Positions 48,655-60,757 of a stretch of DNA of 64,000 nt are shown here, in pieces. The position numbers and the translations under genes were made by a program. This stretch comes from Aristolochia californica. Its lineage: Eukaryota > Streptophyta > Magnoliopsida > Piperales > Aristolochiaceae. Under the pieces are notes generated by a model that searched no databases, was not told the origin of the DNA, and saw only the letters and a list, made by a program, of their open reading frames with translations. Within the stretch, counting starts at the first letter, position 1. Every line of letters begins with the position of its first letter. The stretch spans positions 21,275,013-21,339,012 of the forward strand of contig JARWKL010000007.1 of the NCBI GenBank assembly GCA_029961685.1, written 5' to 3'.

Positions 48655-50676
48655 GGATAACAAAACTTTTGTGTTCATTTGTGGTGTGTGAATAGATATT
48701 TTTTATTTGCAGTAGTTGTTATTTTAAATATTTTCCACACATCAACTATAAAATTTTTATTTTGTTGTGATCCTTTTTGCCTTTTTTGTTTACAGGATGA
48801 AGGGGCAGCGAAAACTCAAAGTTCTAATTTAAGAAAAAAGTGTATATCTAAAATGGAAATGCACAATGTACAAATGTAGAGAGAGATATTTCCAAAGAGT
48901 GTCTGTAAGTTTTAAGGATCGTTTGCACACTTTCGTTTTTATATCTAAGGTTTTGCAATCTTCGTGAAACGGGGGAGGCGGGCGATTTTTAACTGAGTGT
49001 TGACTTCAAATCCATAAGTCATTTCTTAAAAAAATATAGCCCGTTACGCATGACAAATCACTTTATAATCATCTATGATTGTTAGCTCATCTTTTTGAAT
49101 TTGGGCAAAATAATGGCTTGTTTGACTCGGGCAAATTTCCCACCGCACGTTCACTTGAGAATTTAATGAGCGTTTGTTATTCTCTTTAAAATCTTGGGAT
49201 CCATATGTCATTTGAATCTTTAACATGTTTCTGGCATGCATATCAATTTTTAAAACATGTGTAGAAAAAATCTCCTTCATGTAAAATTCCTAGATATTAG
49301 TTTTGGACTAGTGGAATTTCCCAAACTTGGATAACAAAACTTTTGTGTTCATTTGTGGTGCGTGAATAAATTTTCTTCATTTACTTTTTTTATTGTTTTA
49401 AAATTTTTCGTACCTCAACTATGAAATTTTCATTTTGCTGTGATCTATTTGCCTTTTTTGTTTACGGGATGAAGGGAGAGCGAAAAACTCGAAGTTTTGA
49501 TTTAAGAAAAATGTGTACATCTAAAACGCAAATTCACAATGGATATATGTACAGAGAGATAATTCCAAAGGGTGTCTGTAATTTTTAGGGATTGTAAGCA
49601 CATTTTCGTTTTTATATCTCAGGTTTTGCAATCGTTGGCAAAAATGGGTTGTGGAGGATTTTTAACTGAGTGTTGAATTGCTATCCATAAGTCATTTCAT
49701 ACAAAAATATAGCCGGTTACGCATGATAAATCACATTACAATCATCTATGATTAATTATGTCAGCTTTTTGCAAATGGGCAAAATAATGGCATGTTTGAC
49801 TCGGGTAAATATCCCACCGCAAGTTCTCTTGAGAATTTAATGAGTATTTGTTATTCTCTTTAAAAGCTTTGCATCCATAGCTCATTTGCATCTTTAACAT
49901 GTTTCATACATGCATATCCATTTTTAAAACATGTGTGGACGAAATCTCTTTCTTGGAAAATTCCACGCTATTAGGGTTAAACTAGTGGAATTTCCCAAAA
50001 TTGGATAACAAAACTTTTGTGTTCATATGTGTTGGGTGAATAACTTTTCTTTATTTTTATTTGTTATTTTTTAAAATTTTTTCCATACTTCATCTATAAA
50101 ATTTTCATTTTGTTGCAGGCTTTTTACCATGTTTGTTTTAAGGATGAAGGGAGTGCGAAAAGTCAAAATTTTGATTTAAGAAAGGAGTGTACATCTAAAA
50201 TGCAAAAGCACAATGCACAATTGTAGGGAGAGATAATTCCAAAGAGTGTCTATAATTTTTAGGGATTGTAAGCTCTTTTTAGTTTTTATATCTCAAGTTT
50301 TGCAATCGTCGGGAAAAATTGGTGGCAGAGGATTTTTAACTAAGTGTTGAATTGCAATCCATAAGTCATTTCATACAAAAATATAGCCCGTTACGCATGA
50401 TAAATCACTTTACAATCATCTATGATTGTTAGATCAAATTTTTGAAAATGGGCAAAATAATGACTTGTTAGACTCGGGTAAATATCCCACGGCACGTTCA
50501 CTTTAGAATTTAAGTAGCGTTTGTTATTCTCTTTAAATGCTTTGGATCCATAGGTCATTTGAATCTTTAACATGTTTCAAGCATGCATATCCATTTTTAA
50601 AACATGTGTAGAAAAAATCTCCTTCATGTAAGATTCCAAGTTTAATAGGGTTGGACTAATGGAATTTCCCAAACGT
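48655..50676. repeat. HOR trimer A-B-C (2,022 bp)
   Basis: Starts: 48655, 49329, 50003. Canonical, general type. The C at 50003 is somewhat diverged (TTGTTGCAGGCTTTTTACC, GTTTTAAGGATG). Confidence 0.93.
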
Positions 50677-52690
50677 GGATAACAAAACTTTTGTGTTCAT
50701 TTGTGGTGTGTGAATAGATATTTTTTATTTACATTAGTTATTAATTTAAATATTTTCCACACATCAACTAAAACATTTTTATTTTGTTGTGATCTTTTTT
50801 GCCTTTTTTGTTTATGGGATGAAGGGGGAGTGAAAACTCAAAGTTCTGATTTAAGAAAAAAGTCTACATCTAAAATGGAAATGCACAATAAACAAATGTA
50901 GAGAGAGATATTTCCAAAGTGTGTCTGTATGTTGTAGGGATCGTATGCACTTTTTCCTTTTTATATCTAAGGTTTTGCAATCATCGGGAAACGGGCGAGG
51001 CGGGCGATTTTTAACTAAGTGTTGACTTTAAATCCATAAGTTATTTCTTACAAAAATATATCCTGTTACGCATGACAAATCACTTTACAATCATCTATGA
51101 TTGTTAGCTCAAATTTTTGAATATGGGCAAAATAATGGCTTGTTTGACTCGGGCATATATCCCACTGCACGTTCACCTGAGAATTTAATGAGCGTTTGTT
51201 ATTCTCTTTAAAGCTTTGGATCCATAGGTCATTTGAATCTTTAACATGTTTCTGGCATGCATATCCATTATTAAAACATGTGTAGAAAAAATCTCTTTCA
51301 TGTAAAATTCCAAGATATTAGTTTTGGACTAGTGAAATTTCCCAAACTTGGATTAGAAAACTTTTGTGATCATTTGTGGTGAGTAAATAAATTTTCTTTA
51401 TTTACTTTTTTCATTGTTTTAAACTTTTTCCGTACATCAACTATGAAATTTTCATTTTGATGTGATCTTTTTGCCTTTTTTGTTTACGGGATGAAGGGAG
51501 AGCAAAAAACTCAAAGTTTTGATTTAAGAAAAATGTGTACATCTAGAATGGAAATGCACGATGCACATATGTAGAGAGAGATAATTCCAAAGAGTGTCTC
51601 TAATTTTTAGGGACTCTAAGCACCTTTTTCGTTTTTAAATATCAGGTTTTGCAATCGTCGGGAAAAATGCGTTCCAGAGGATTTTTAACTGAGTGTTGAA
51701 TTGCAATCCATAAGTCATTTCATACAAAAAAATAGCCCGTTACGTATGATAAATCACATTACAATCATCTATGATTAATTATGTCAGGTTTTTGCAAATG
51801 GGCAAAATAATGGCTTGTTTGACTCGGGTAAATATCCCACCGCAAGTTCACTAGAGAATTTAATGAGCGTTTGTCATTCTCTTTAAAAGCTTTGCATCAT
51901 TTGCATATTTTACATGTTTCAAACATGCATATCCATTTTTAAAACTTGTGTGGAGGAAATCTCTTTCTTGCAAAATTCCAAGCTATTAGTGTTAAACTAG
52001 TGGAATTTCCTAAAATTGGATAACAAAACTTTTGTGTTCATTTGTGTTGGGTGAATAAATTTTCTTTTTTTATTTTTGTTATTGTTTTAAATTTTTTCCA
52101 TACATCAACTATAAAATTTTCATTTTGTTGTAAGCTTTTTGCCATGTTTGTTTTCGGAATGAAGGGAGAGCGAAAAGTCAAAGTTTTGATTTAAGAAAAG
52201 AGTGTACATCTAAAATGGAAAAGCACAATGCAAAATTGTAGGGAGATATAATTCCAAAGAGTGTCTGTAGTTTTTCGGGATTGTAAGCTCTTTTTAGTTT
52301 CTATATCTCAGGTTTTGCAATCGTCGGGAAAAATTGGTGGCTGAAGATTTTTAACTGAGTGTTGAATTGCAATCCATAAGTCATTTCATACAAAAATATA
52401 GCCCGTGACACATGATAAATCACTTTACAATCATCTATGATTGTTAGATCAAATTTTTGAAATTGGGCAAAATAATGACTTGCTAGACTCGGGTAAATAT
52501 CCCACCGCACGTTCACTTGAGAATTTAATGAGTGTTTGTTATTCTCTTTAAAAGATTTGGATCCATAGGTCATTTGAATCTTTAACATGTTTCAAGCATG
52601 CATATCCATTTTTAAAACATGTGTAGATAAAATCTCTTTCATGTAAAATTCCAAGCTTAATAGGGTTGACTAATGGAATTTCACAAACAT
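50677..52690. repeat. HOR trimer A-B-C (2,014 bp)
   Basis: Starts: 50677, 51350, 52018. Canonical. The B is 668 bp because about 8 bp is missing between CAT repeats at about 51897 (TTTGCATCATTTGCAT). Confidence 0.93.
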
Positions 52691-55600
52691 GGATAACAAA
52701 ACTTTTGTGTTCATTTGTGGTATGTGAATAGATATTTTTTTTTTTACATTAGTTATTATTTTAAATATTTTTCACACATCAACTATAAAATTTTTATTTT
52801 GTTGTGATCTTTTTTGCCTTTTTTGTTTACGGGATGAAGGATGAGCGAAAACTCAAATTTTTGACTTAAGAAAAAAGTGTATATCTAAAACGGAAATGCA
52901 CAATGCACAAATGTAGAGAGAGATATTTCCAAAGAGTGTCTGTATGTTTTAGGGATCGTATGCACTTTTTCGTTTTTATATCTAAGGTTTTGCAATCGTC
53001 GGGAAACGGGGGAGGCAGGCGATTTTTAACTGAGTGTTGACTTCAAATCCATAAGTCATTTCTTAAAAAAATATGGCCCGTTACGCATGACAAATCACTT
53101 TACAATCATCAATGATTGTTAGCTCAACTTTTTGAATATGGAAAAATAATGGCTTGTTTGACTCGGGCAAATATCCCACCGCACGTTCACTTGAGAATTT
53201 AATGAGCGTTTGTTATTCTCTTTAAAAGCTTTCGATCCATAGGTCATTTGAATCTTTAACATGTTTCTGGCATGCATATCCATTTTTAAAACATGTATAG
53301 AAAAAATCTCCTTCATGTAAAATTCCAAGATAATAGTTTTAGACTAGTGGAATTACCCAAACTTGGATAACAAAACTTTTGTGCTCATTTGTGGTGTGTG
53401 AATAAATTTTCTTCATTTACTTTTTTTATTGTTTTAAACTATTTCCGTACATCAACTATGAAATTTTCATTTTGCTGTGATCTATTGGCCTTTTTTGTTG
53501 ACGGGATGAAGGGAGAGCCAAAAACTCAAAGTTTTGATTTAAGAAAAATGTGTACATCTAAAACGGAAATGCACAATACATGTATGTAGAGAGAGATAAT
53601 TCCAAAGAGTGTCTGTAATTTTTAGGGATTGTAAGCACCTTTTCGTTTTTATATCTCAGGTTTTGCAATCATCGGGAAAAATGGGTTGCGGAAGATTTTT
53701 AACTGAGTGTTGAATTGCAATCCATAAGTCATTTCATACAAAAATATAGCCCGTTATGCATGATAAATCACATTACAATCATCTATGACTAAATTATGTC
53801 AGCTTTTTGCAAATGGGCAAAATATTGGCATGTTTGGTTTGGTTAAATATCCCACCGCAAGTTCACTTGAGAATTTAATGAGCGTTTGTTATTCTATTTG
53901 AAAGCTTTGCTTCCATAGCTCATTTGCATATTTAACATGTTTCCAACATGCATATCCATTTTTAAAACATGTGTGGATGAAATCTCTTTCTTGTAAAATT
54001 CCAAGCTATTAGGGTTAAACAAGTGGAATTTCCAAAAATAGGATAACAAAATTTTTGTGTTCATTTGGGTTGGGTGAATAAATTTTCTTTATTTATATTT
54101 TTTATTGTTTTAAATTTTTTCCATACACCAACTATAAACTTTTCATTTTGTTGTAAGCTTTTTCCCTTGTTTGTTTACAGGATGAAGGGAGAGCGAAAAG
54201 TCAAAGTTTTGATTTAAGAAAAAAGTGTACATCTAAAATGGAAAAGCACAATGCACAATTGTAGGGAGAGATAATTCCAAAGAGTGTCTATAACTTTTAG
54301 GGACTGTAAGCTCTTTTTAGTTTTTATATCTCAGGTTTTGCAATCGTCGGGAAAAATTGGTGATAGAGGATTTTTAACTGAGTGTTGAATTGCAATCCAT
54401 AAGTCATTTCATACAAAAATATAGCCCGTTATGCATGATAAATCACTTTACAATCATATATGATTAATTATGTCAGCTTTTTGCAAATGGGCCAAATAAT
54501 GGCATGTTTGACTCGGGTAAATATCCCACCGCAAGTTTACTTGAGAATTTTTTGAGTGGTTGTTGTTCTCTTTAAAAGCTTTGCATCCATAGCTCATTTT
54601 CATCTTTAACATGTTTCAAACATGCATATCCATTTTTAAAACATGTGGGGATGAATGCTATTTCTTGCCAAATTCCAAGCTATTAGGGTTAAACTAGTGG
54701 AATTTCCCAAAATTGGATAACAAAACTTTTGTGTCATTTGTGTTGGGTGAATAAATTTTCTTTATTTATATTTGTTATTGTTTCAAATTTTGTCTATACA
54801 TCAACTATAAAATTTTCATTTTGTTGTAAGCTTTTTGCCTTGTTTGTTTTCGGGATGAAGGGAGAGCGAAAAGTCAAAGTTTTGATTTAAGAAAAGAGTG
54901 TACATCTAAAATGGAAAAGCACAATGCAAAATTGTAGGGAGAGATAATTCCAAAGAGTGTCTGTAATCTTTAGGGATTGTAAGCTCTTTTTAGTTTTTAT
55001 ATCTCAGGTTTTGCATCGTCGGGAAAAATTGGTGGCAGAGGATTTTTAACTGAGTGTTGAATTGCAATCCATAAGTCATTTCATACAAAAATATAGCCCA
55101 CTACGCATGATAAATCACTTTACAATCATCTATGATTGTTAGATCAAATTTTTGAAAATGGGCACAATAATGACTTGTTAGACTCGGGTAAATAACCCAC
55201 CTCACGTTCACTTGATAATTTAATGAGCATTCGTTATACTCTATAAAAGCTGTGGATCCATAGGTCATTTGAACCTTTACATTGTTTCTGGCATGCCTAT
55301 CCATTTTTACAACATGTGTAGAAAAAATCTCCTTCATGTAAAATTCCAAGATATTAGTTTTGGACTAGTGGAATTTCCCAAACTTGTATAATAAAAATTG
55401 TGTGTTCATTTGTGGTGTGTGAATAAATTTTCTTCATTTATGTTTTTTTATTGTTTTAAACTTTTTCCATACATCAACTATGAAATTTTCATTTTGCTGT
55501 GATCTATTTTCCATTTTTGTATACGAGATGAAGGGAGAGCGAAAAACTCAAAGTTTTGATTTAAGAAAAATGTGTACATCTAAAATGGAAATGTACAATG

Positions 55601-57409
55601 TGCATATGTAGAGAGAGATAATTCCAAAGAGTTTCTAGAATTTTTAGGGATTGTAAGCACCTTTTAGTTTTTATATCTCAGGTTTTGCAATCGTCGGGAA
55701 AAATGAGTTCCGGAGGATTATTAACTAAGTGTTGAATTGCAATGCATAAGTCATTTCATACAAAAATATAGCCCGTTACGCTTGAAATATCAAATTACAA
55801 TCATCTATGATTAATTATGTCAAGTTTTTGCAAATGGCCAAAATAATGGCATGTTTGACTCAGGTAAATATTCCACCGCAAGTTCACTTGAGAATTCAAT
55901 GAGCGTTTGTTATTCTCTGTAAAAGCTTTGAATCCATAGCTCATTTGCATCTTTAACATGTTTCAAACATGCATATCCATTTTTAAAACATGTGTGGATG
56001 AAATCTGTTTCTTGCAAAATTCCAAGCTATTAGGGTTAAACTAGTGGAATTTCCAAAAATTGGATAACAAAAATTTTGTGTTCATTTGTGTTGGGCGAAT
56101 AAATTTTCTTTATTTATATTTTTTATTGTTTTAAATTTTTTCCATACATCAACTATAAAATTTTCATTTTTTTGTAAGCTTTTTGCCTTGTTTGTTTTTA
56201 GGATGAAGGGAGAGCGAAAAGTCAACGTTTTGATTTAAGAAAAAAGTGTACATCTAAAATGGAAAAGCACAATGCACAATAGTAGGGAGAGATAATTGCA
56301 AAGTGTGTCCGTAATTTTTAGCGATTGTAAGCTCTTTTTAGTTTTTAAATCTCAAGTTTTGCAATCGTCGGGAAAAATTGGTAGCAGAGGATTTTTAACT
56401 GAGTGTTGAATTGCAATCCATAAGTCATTTCATAAAAAAATATAGCCCGTTACGCATGATAAATCACATTAAAATCATCTATGATTAATTATGTCAGCTT
56501 TTTGCAAATGGGCAAAATAATGGCATGTTTGACTCAGGTAAATATCCCACCGCAAGTTCACTCTAGAATTTTGATGAGTGTTTGTTATTCTCTTTAAAAG
56601 ATTTGCATCCATCGCTCATTTGCATCTTTAACATGTTTCATACATGCATATCCATTTTTAAAACATGTGTGGATTAAATATCTTTCTTGCAAAATTCCAA
56701 GCTATTAGGGTTAAACTAGTGGAATTTCCAAAAATTGGATAACCAAAATTTTATGTTCATTTGTGTTGGGTGAATAAATTTTATTTATTTATATTTTTTA
56801 TTGTTTTAAATTGTTTCCATACATTAACTATAAAATTTTCATTTTGTTGTAAGCTTTTTGCCTTTTTGTTTTCGAGATGATGGGAGAGCGAAAAGTCAAA
56901 GTTTTGATTTAAGAAAAGAGTGTACATCTAAAATGGAAAAGCACAATGCAGAATTGTAGGGAGAGATAATTCCAAAGAGTGTCTGTAATTTTTAGGGATT
57001 GTAAGCTCTTTTTAGTTTTTACATCTCAGGTTTTGCAATCGTAGGGAAAAATTGGTGGTAGTGGATTTTTAACTGACTGTTGTATTGCAATCCATAAGAC
57101 ATTTCAGACAAAAATATGGCCCATTACGCATGATAAATCACTTTATAATCATCTATGATTGTTAGATCAAATTTTTGAAAATGGGAAAATTAATGACTTG
57201 TTAGACTCAGGTAAATATCCCACCGCACGTTCACTTGAGAATGTAATGAGCGTTTGTTATTCTCTTTAAAAGCTTTGGATCCATAGGTCATTTGAATCTT
57301 TAACTTGTTTCAAGCATGCGAATCCATTTTTAAAACATGTGTAGAAAAAATCTCCTTCATGTAAAATTCCAAGCTTAATAGGGTTGGACTAATGGAATTT
57401 CCCAAACAA
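52691..57409. repeat. Irregular heptamer: A, B, C/B, C/A, B, C/B, C (4,719 bp)
   Basis: Starts: 52691 (A), 53365 (B), 54041 (C to about 54440, then B), 54715 (C to about 55270, then A-type tail with TTTCTGGCATGC and GATATTAGTTTTGG), 55386 (B, degenerate anchor GTATAATAAAAA), 56062 (C to about 56460, then B) and 56737 (C). Three chimeras in a row stretch the interval between A heads to seven monomers, the longest in the window. Confidence 0.9.
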
Positions 57410-58082
57410 GGATAACAAAAGTTTTGTGTTCATTTGTGGTGTGTGAATAGATATTTTTTATTTACATTAGTTATTATTTTAAATATTTTTCACACATCAA
57501 CTATAAAAAAAAATTTTGTTGTGATCTTTTTTGCCTTTTTTATTTACGGGATGAAGGGGGAACGAAAACTCAAAGATCTGATTTAAGAAAAAAGTGTATA
57601 TCTAAAATGGAAATGCACAATGCACAAATGTAGAGAGAGATATTTTCAAAGAGTGTCTGTATGTTTTAGGGATCGTATGCACTTTTTCATTTTTATATCT
57701 AAGGTTTTGCAATCGTCGAGAAACGGGGGAGGCGGGCGATTTTTAACTGAGTGTTGACTTCAAATCCATAAGTCATTTCTTACAAAAATATAGCCCGTTA
57801 CGTATGAAAAATCACTTTACAATCATCTATGATTGTTAGCTCAACTTTTTGAATATGGGCAAAATAATGGCTTCTTTGACTCGGGCAAATATCCCACAGC
57901 ACGTTCACTTGAGAATTTAATGAGCGTTTGTTATTCTCTTTAAAAGCTTTGGATCCATAGGTCATTTGAATCTTTAACATGTTTCTGGCATGCATATCCA
58001 TTTTTAAAACATGTGTAGAAAAAATCTCCTTCATGTAAAATTCCAAAATATTAGTTTTGCACTAGTGGAATTTCCCAAACTT
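57410..58082. repeat. Representative class A monomer (673 bp)
   Basis: This copy shows the class A diagnostics in order: GTGAATAGATATTTTTTATT near the start, GAAAACTCAAAG, ATGCACAAATGTAGAGAG, GATATTTTCAAAGAG (usually GATATTTCC), GGATCGTATGCAC, then the G+C patch with GAAACGGGGGAGGCGGGCG. The second half has TTGACTTCAAATCC, GTTAGCTCAACTTTTTG, GGATCCATAGG, TTTCTGGCATGCATATCC and the tail ending in ACTAGTGG. Class A is the only class with the G+C patch and with AATAGATA in place of AATAAATT. A small oddity here is the A-run at about 57507-57514 in place of ATTTTTATT. Confidence 0.93.
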
Positions 58083-58254
58083 GGATAACAAAACTTTTGT
58101 GTTCATTTGTGGTGTGTGAATAAATTTTCTTCATTGACTTTTTTATTTCTTTAAACTTTTTTCGTACGTCAACTATGAAATTTTCATTTTGCTGTGATCT
58201 ATTTGCCTTTTTTATTTACGAGATGAAGGGAGAGCGAAAAACTTGAAGTTTTGA

Positions 58255-58270
58255 TTTAAGGGTTGAGGGT
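58255..58270. other. Clustered substitutions giving a telomere-like string in a B monomer
   Basis: Where B normally reads GATTTAAGAAAAATGTGTAC, this copy reads GATTTAAGGGTTGAGGGTAC. The length is unchanged but most bases between are different. The result, TTTAAGGGTTGAGGGT, resembles two degenerate plant-type TTTAGGG units. No other copy has it. It is most likely coincidence or local templated error. Confidence 0.4.
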
Positions 58271-59059
58271 ACATCTAAAACAGAAATGCACAATGCACAT
58301 ATGTAGAGAGTGATAATTCCAAAGAGTGTCTGTAATTTTTAGGGATTGTAAGCACCTTTTCGTTTTTATATCTCAGGTTTTGCAATCGTCGGGAAAAATG
58401 GGTTGCAGAGGATTTTTAACTGAGTGTTGAATTGCAATCCATAAGTCATTTGATAAAAAAATATAGCCCGTTACACATGATAAATCACATTACAATCATC
58501 TATGATTAATTATGTCAGCTTTTTGCAAATGGGCAAAATAATGGCATGTTTGACTCGGGTAAATATCCCACCGCAAGTTCACTTGAGAATTTAATGAGCG
58601 TTTGTTGTTCTCTTGAAAACCTTTGGATCCATAGGTCATTTGAATCTTTAACATGTTTCAAACATGCATATCCATTTTTAAAACATGTGTGGATGAAATC
58701 TCTTGCTTGCAAAATTCCAAGCAATCAGGGTTAAACTAGTGGAATTTCCCAAAATTGGATAACAAAACTTTTGTATTCATTTGTGTTGGGTGAATAAATT
58801 TTCTTTATTTATATTTGTTATTGTTTTAAATTTTTTCCATACATCAACTATAAAATTTTCATTTTATTGTAAGCTTTTTGCCTTGTTTTTTTTCGGGATG
58901 AAGGGAGAGCGAAAAGTCAAAGTTTTGATTTAAGAAAAAAGTGTACATCTAAAATGGAAAAGCACAATACACAATTGTAGGGAGAGATAATTCCAAAGAG
59001 TGTCTGTAATTTTTAGGGATTGTAAGCTTTTTTTAGTTTTTATATCTCAGGTTTTGCAA

Positions 59060-59069
59060 TTAAATATGT
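59060..59069. other. Local replacement in a C/B monomer
   Basis: TTTTGCAATTAAATATGTGGCAGAGG stands where C normally has GCAATCGTCGGGAAAAATTGGTGGC. About 15 bp are replaced by a shorter AT-rich string, and ATTTTTTTCTGAG follows in place of ATTTTTAACTGAG. This is a complex change rather than a simple deletion. Confidence 0.6.
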
Positions 59070-60757
59070 GGCAGAGGATTTTTTTCTGAGTGTTGAATTG
59101 CAATCCATAAGTCATTTCATACAAAAATATAGCCTGTTACGCATGATAAATCAGATTACAATTATCTATGATTAATTATGTCAGCTTTTTGCAAATGGGC
59201 AAAATAATGGCATGTTTGACTCGGGTAACTATCCCATCGCAAGTTCACTTGAGAATTTTGATGAGCGTTAGTTATTCTCTTCAAAAGCTTTGCATCCATA
59301 GCTCATTTGCATCTTTAAGATGTTTCAAACATGCATATCCATTTTTAAAACATGTGTGGATGAAATATCTTTCTTGCAAAATTCCAAGCTATTAGGGTTA
59401 AACTAGTGGAATTTCCAAAAATTGGATAACAAAAATGTGTTGGGTGAATAAATTTTCTTTATTTATATTTGTTATTGTTTTAAATTGTTTCCATACATCA
59501 ACTATAAAATTTTCATTTTGTTCTAAGCTTTTTGCCTTATTTGTTTTCGAGATGAAGGGAGAGCGAAAAGTCAAAGTTTTGATTTAAGAAAAGAGTGTGC
59601 ATCTAAAATCGAAAAGCACAACGCACAATTATTGGGAGAGATAATTCCTAAGATTGTCTGTAATTTTTAGGGATTGTAAGCCCTTTGTAGTTTTTATGTA
59701 TCAGGTTTTGCAATCATCGGGAATAATTGGTGGTTGAGGATTTTTAACTGACTGTTGAATTGCAATCCATAAGACATTTCATACAAAAATATAATCTGTT
59801 ATGCATGATAAATCACTTTACAATCATCTATGATTGTTAGATCAAATTTTTGAAAATGGGAAAAATAGTGAGTTGTTTGACTCGGGCAAATATCCCACCC
59901 CACGTTCACATGAGAATTTAATGAGCGTTTGTTATTCTCTTTAAAAACTTTGGATCCATAGGTCATTTGAATCTTTAACATGTTTCAAACATGCATATCC
60001 ATTTTTAAAACATGTCTGGAAAAAATCTCCTGTTTGCAAAATTGCAAGATATTAGTTTTGGACCAGTGGAATTTCCCAAACCTGGATAACAAAACTTTTG
60101 TGTTCATTTGTGGTGTGTGAATAAATTTTCTTCATTTACTTTTTTTATTGTTTTAAACTTTTTTCGTACATCAACTATGAAATTTTCATTTTGTTGTGAG
60201 CTTTTTGCCTTGTTTGTTTTCGGGATGAAGGGAGAGTGTAAAGTCAAAGTTTTGATTTAAGAAAAAAGTGTACATCTAAAATGGAAAAGCACAATGCACA
60301 TATGTAGAGAGAGATAATTCCAAAGACTGTGTGTAATTTTTAGGGATTGTAAGCACCTTTTCGTTTTTATATCTCAGGTTTTGCAATCGTCGGGAAAAAT
60401 TGGTGGCAAAGGATTGTTAACTGAGTGTTGAATTGCAATCCATGAGGCATTTCAAAAATAAATATAGCCCGTTACGCATGATAAATCACTTTACAATCAT
60501 CGATGATTGTTAGATCAAATTTTTGAAAATGGGCAAAATAATGACTTGTTAGACTCGGGTAAATATCCCCCCGCACGTTCACTTGAGAATTTAATGAGCG
60601 TTTGTTATTCTCTTTAAGAGCTTTGGATCCAAAGGTCATTTTAATCTTTAACATGTTTCAAGCATGCATATCCATGTTTAAAACACGTGTAGAAAAAATC
60701 TTCTTCATGTAAAATTCCAAGCTCAATAGGGTTGGACTAATGGAATTTCCCAAACTT

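Larger units (their letters stand above)
57410..60757. repeat. Irregular pentamer: A, B, C/B, C/A, B*/C (3,348 bp)
   Basis: Starts: 57410 (A), 58083 (B with an A/C-like patch GGATCCATAGGTCATTTG at about 58625), 58757 (C to about 59150, then B), 59424 (C, then A-like from about 59880) and 60084 (B with a C patch at 60193-60290, B again, then C from about 60395). The 59424 tail and 60084 head match the rare mosaic at 1405-1860 at a constant offset of 58,565 bp. Confidence 0.88.
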
